Shown here in pieces: positions 3,754 to 5,072 of a DNA stretch of 5,072 bases. Origin of the DNA: CALCLY01 sp900552775. Its GTDB lineage: Bacteria; Bacillota; Clostridia; UMGS1883; UMGS1540. The stretch is from the NCBI GenBank assembly GCA_937966555.1, contig CALCLY010000030.1, positions 1 to 5,072 of the forward strand, in the 5' to 3' direction. How positions within the stretch are numbered: position 1 is the first letter of the stretch; every line of letters begins with the position of its first letter. The notes under the pieces are model-generated. The model saw only the letters and a list, made by a program, of their open reading frames with translations. It was not told where the DNA came from and made no database searches. Position numbers and translations under genes: made by a program.

Positions 3754-5072
3754 TTATTCTGCAAAAGCATATCTTCCCATAAATAAGATTTCTCCGCTTG
3801 TATTATCACGAATTGCAAAATAGAACGGTTTATTAAATTTAAGCTCAATCGGCTCCGGCGGAAGTGCCGAACCGCCCATACCGATTGAGGTTACGGCGGC
3901 GGCTTCAGTTCCTTTTTCGTCCACGCTGATAAATGTCTTATGAATTGTATCGGTAAACCACATATTGCCCGAATCAAACATCTTTTCAAACCGGGCTGTT
4001 TTGGTGTCGAAAGCCGTTTTAATGCCGATGTTTTTTAGCGTATCATTAAGACGTTCGGAATACTCGATTTTGAATTTCGGCATTGAAAGCTTTGTATATG
4101 TTCGCTCAAAACTTTTACCATTGATTGCGGTATCAAGCTCTCGTTCTGCATTTATTCCGCTATCCGCAAGCATTAAATACATACTCACATCAAGGTCATC
4201 AAAGCTATCGGTGCCGATATACTCACCGCTATCCGAGAATTTATCAACTCTGTTTTTATACGGTAATTCAATTATCTTTGCAGATTTTGTTTCCGCATAC
4301 GGAATCCAGCTTGTTTTATTCATAAAGTCTGTTTGCGTTTTTGTTCCGTCCGCATTAGTAAACTCATCGGGTTTTGTAAGGGATGTGCTGAACTCATTTT
4401 CCCAAGCGCCCTTAAAGTAAATTGCATTGATAAGCATTGCCCAAAAGTTATCGGCATTATCAATAATCTGCGGAATTTTGCCTTTTGTCTTATCCTTCAC
4501 CCAAGAATTGATTTCACTGACAGCATTTTTATTATCAACCGTCTTAACATCGGCATTATAATACTCCGTCACGATATTCTTAAAGTTTTTGCTGAAATTC
4601 TGTGTTGTTTTGTCCTTGTTGATCCATATTGAATTTGCAATATTAAGGCTCAAAATATCGGTTTGAGAGTACCTTTTTATCAAATCCTTTGAAAGCGTGT
4701 TAAATTCGTCAAGATTTTTTACGCCAAGAGTGTTTAATATTTCATTCTTTGTATCGCCCTCTGCTCCGTTAGCGGCAAGTGCAAGAGCCATCTTAACGGA
4801 CAGCGGAGAAAACATATAGTTTTTATCCGCAGGCATTTGTGCGTTCAGCTTATCGGCAAAAGTCAAGTCGGAAACACTTATTTCTGTTTCCCCATCAACA
4901 CCGCCGATAACGTCTTTTTTGGCACACGATTTTACTATCCAAATACCTGTTTCACTTTTATCAATAGGCTTAAACAATTCAAAAGTATAAATGCTGTTTC
5001 CTATTTTATAGTTGCCGCTGCATTTTTCTCCGTCACCGGCAAAAGCAACAAGTTCGCCGTTTTCGGCTTTTT
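3754..5072 (-). CDS. Serpin-family serine protease inhibitor (partial, N-terminus off the right edge)
   Basis: The 438 whole codons visible here (numbered from 5070) end with TAA at 3756-3754. Serpins trap target proteases by a suicide mechanism in which the cleaved loop inserts into sheet A. The core runs from about residue 69 to 438. It includes the helix-B block NYMFSPLS (84-91), NAIYFKGAWENEF (215-227), LSMPKFKIEYSERL (328-341) and the serpin signature LKFNKPFYFAI (410-420). The hinge EKGTEAAA (385-392) has Glu at P17, Thr at P14 and small residues at P12-P10, as inhibitory serpins do. Counting from it puts P1-P1' at Ser401-Ala402, consistent with the downstream LPPE. A frame open to the edge gives at least 68 residues of unrecognised N-terminal extension (with IYTFELF and GIWIVKSC). 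The TTG at 4977 lacks a ribosome site and is not the start. Secretion is usual for bacterial serpins but the signal peptide is not visible. Confidence 0.95.
   Translation of the reverse strand, partial: KAENGELVAFAGDGEKCSGNYKIGNSIYTFELFKPIDKSETGIWIVKSCAKKDVIGGVDGETEISVSDLTFADKLNAQMPADKNYMFSPLSVKMALALAANGAEGDTKNEILNTLGVKNLDEFNTLSKDLIKRYSQTDILSLNIANSIWINKDKTTQNFSKNFKNIVTEYYNADVKTVDNKNAVSEINSWVKDKTKGKIPQIIDNADNFWAMLINAIYFKGAWENEFSTSLTKPDEFTNADGTKTQTDFMNKTSWIPYAETKSAKIIELPYKNRVDKFSDSGEYIGTDSFDDLDVSMYLMLADSGINAERELDTAINGKSFERTYTKLSMPKFKIEYSERLNDTLKNIGIKTAFDTKTARFEKMFDSGNMWFTDTIHKTFISVDEKGTEAAAVTSIGMGGSALPPEPIELKFNKPFYFAIRDNTSGEILFMGRYAFAE

Noticed and set aside
494..5072. Functional link between the serpin and the M56 receptor as inhibitor and protease.
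   Set aside because: Serpins trap serine (some cysteine) proteases, while M56 is a zinc protease with its active site inside the cell. A terminator separates the units, so proximity alone is not evidence.
1..5072. CRISPR arrays, tRNA or rRNA genes.
   Set aside because: I saw no regularly spaced direct repeats with unique spacers, no cloverleaf with a TTCRA arm and no conserved rRNA blocks on either strand.

Overview
The window is AT-rich DNA with strong Shine-Dalgarno sites, a consensus sigma-A-type promoter and a BlaI/BlaR1-type gene pair. Together these point to a low-GC Firmicute, most likely a gut Clostridia (Oscillospiraceae/Ruminococcus/Eubacterium-like). That is an inference from style and gene content, not a species identification. 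All intact genes lie on the minus strand.

Right to left on the plus map (the minus-strand transcription direction), the layout is as follows. (1) 3754-5072 holds the C-terminal 438 codons of a serpin-family protease inhibitor. Its N-terminus lies beyond the right edge. The inhibitory hinge is intact and the predicted P1-P1' bond is Ser-Ala. (2) 3709-3749 is a strong 17-bp stem, probably a bidirectional terminator between the serpin and a plus-strand remnant. (3) About 3556-3699 is the last 47 codons of an Hsp20 small heat-shock protein on the plus strand. It is cut off upstream at a 14-bp hairpin (3522-3553), which forms the edge of a geneless AT-rich segment (3315-3521). (4) 3259-3314 is a textbook promoter (TTGACA-17-TATAAT) with a TACA-N3-TGTA dyad over it. 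It drives a BlaI/MecI-type repressor (2891-3250) and a BlaR1/MecR1-type M56 membrane metalloprotease (494-2884). The receptor's large outer domain lacks an ordered penicillin-binding signature and instead looks like a copper-amine-oxidase-N-type module plus an unrecognised beta-rich region. (5) A 55-codon small gene (334-501) overlaps the receptor's 3' end by 8 bp.

(6) The left 330 bp has no convincing gene but is packed with dyads. It contains, on the minus strand, TAAGTGCGCCCT preceded by a 6-bp hairpin. This is the arrangement of an RSF1010/R1162/pIP501-type origin of transfer. The three-gene sensor operon therefore probably rides on, or abuts, a mobilizable or conjugative element whose relaxase would lie beyond the left edge.

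Expected operation: BlaI represses its own operon, and the receptor's cytoplasmic zinc protease, triggered by an unknown extracellular signal, leads to loss of BlaI and induction. No beta-lactamase or other effector is present in the window, so the regulon target is unknown. The serpin is a separate unit that probably acts on serine proteases outside the cell.
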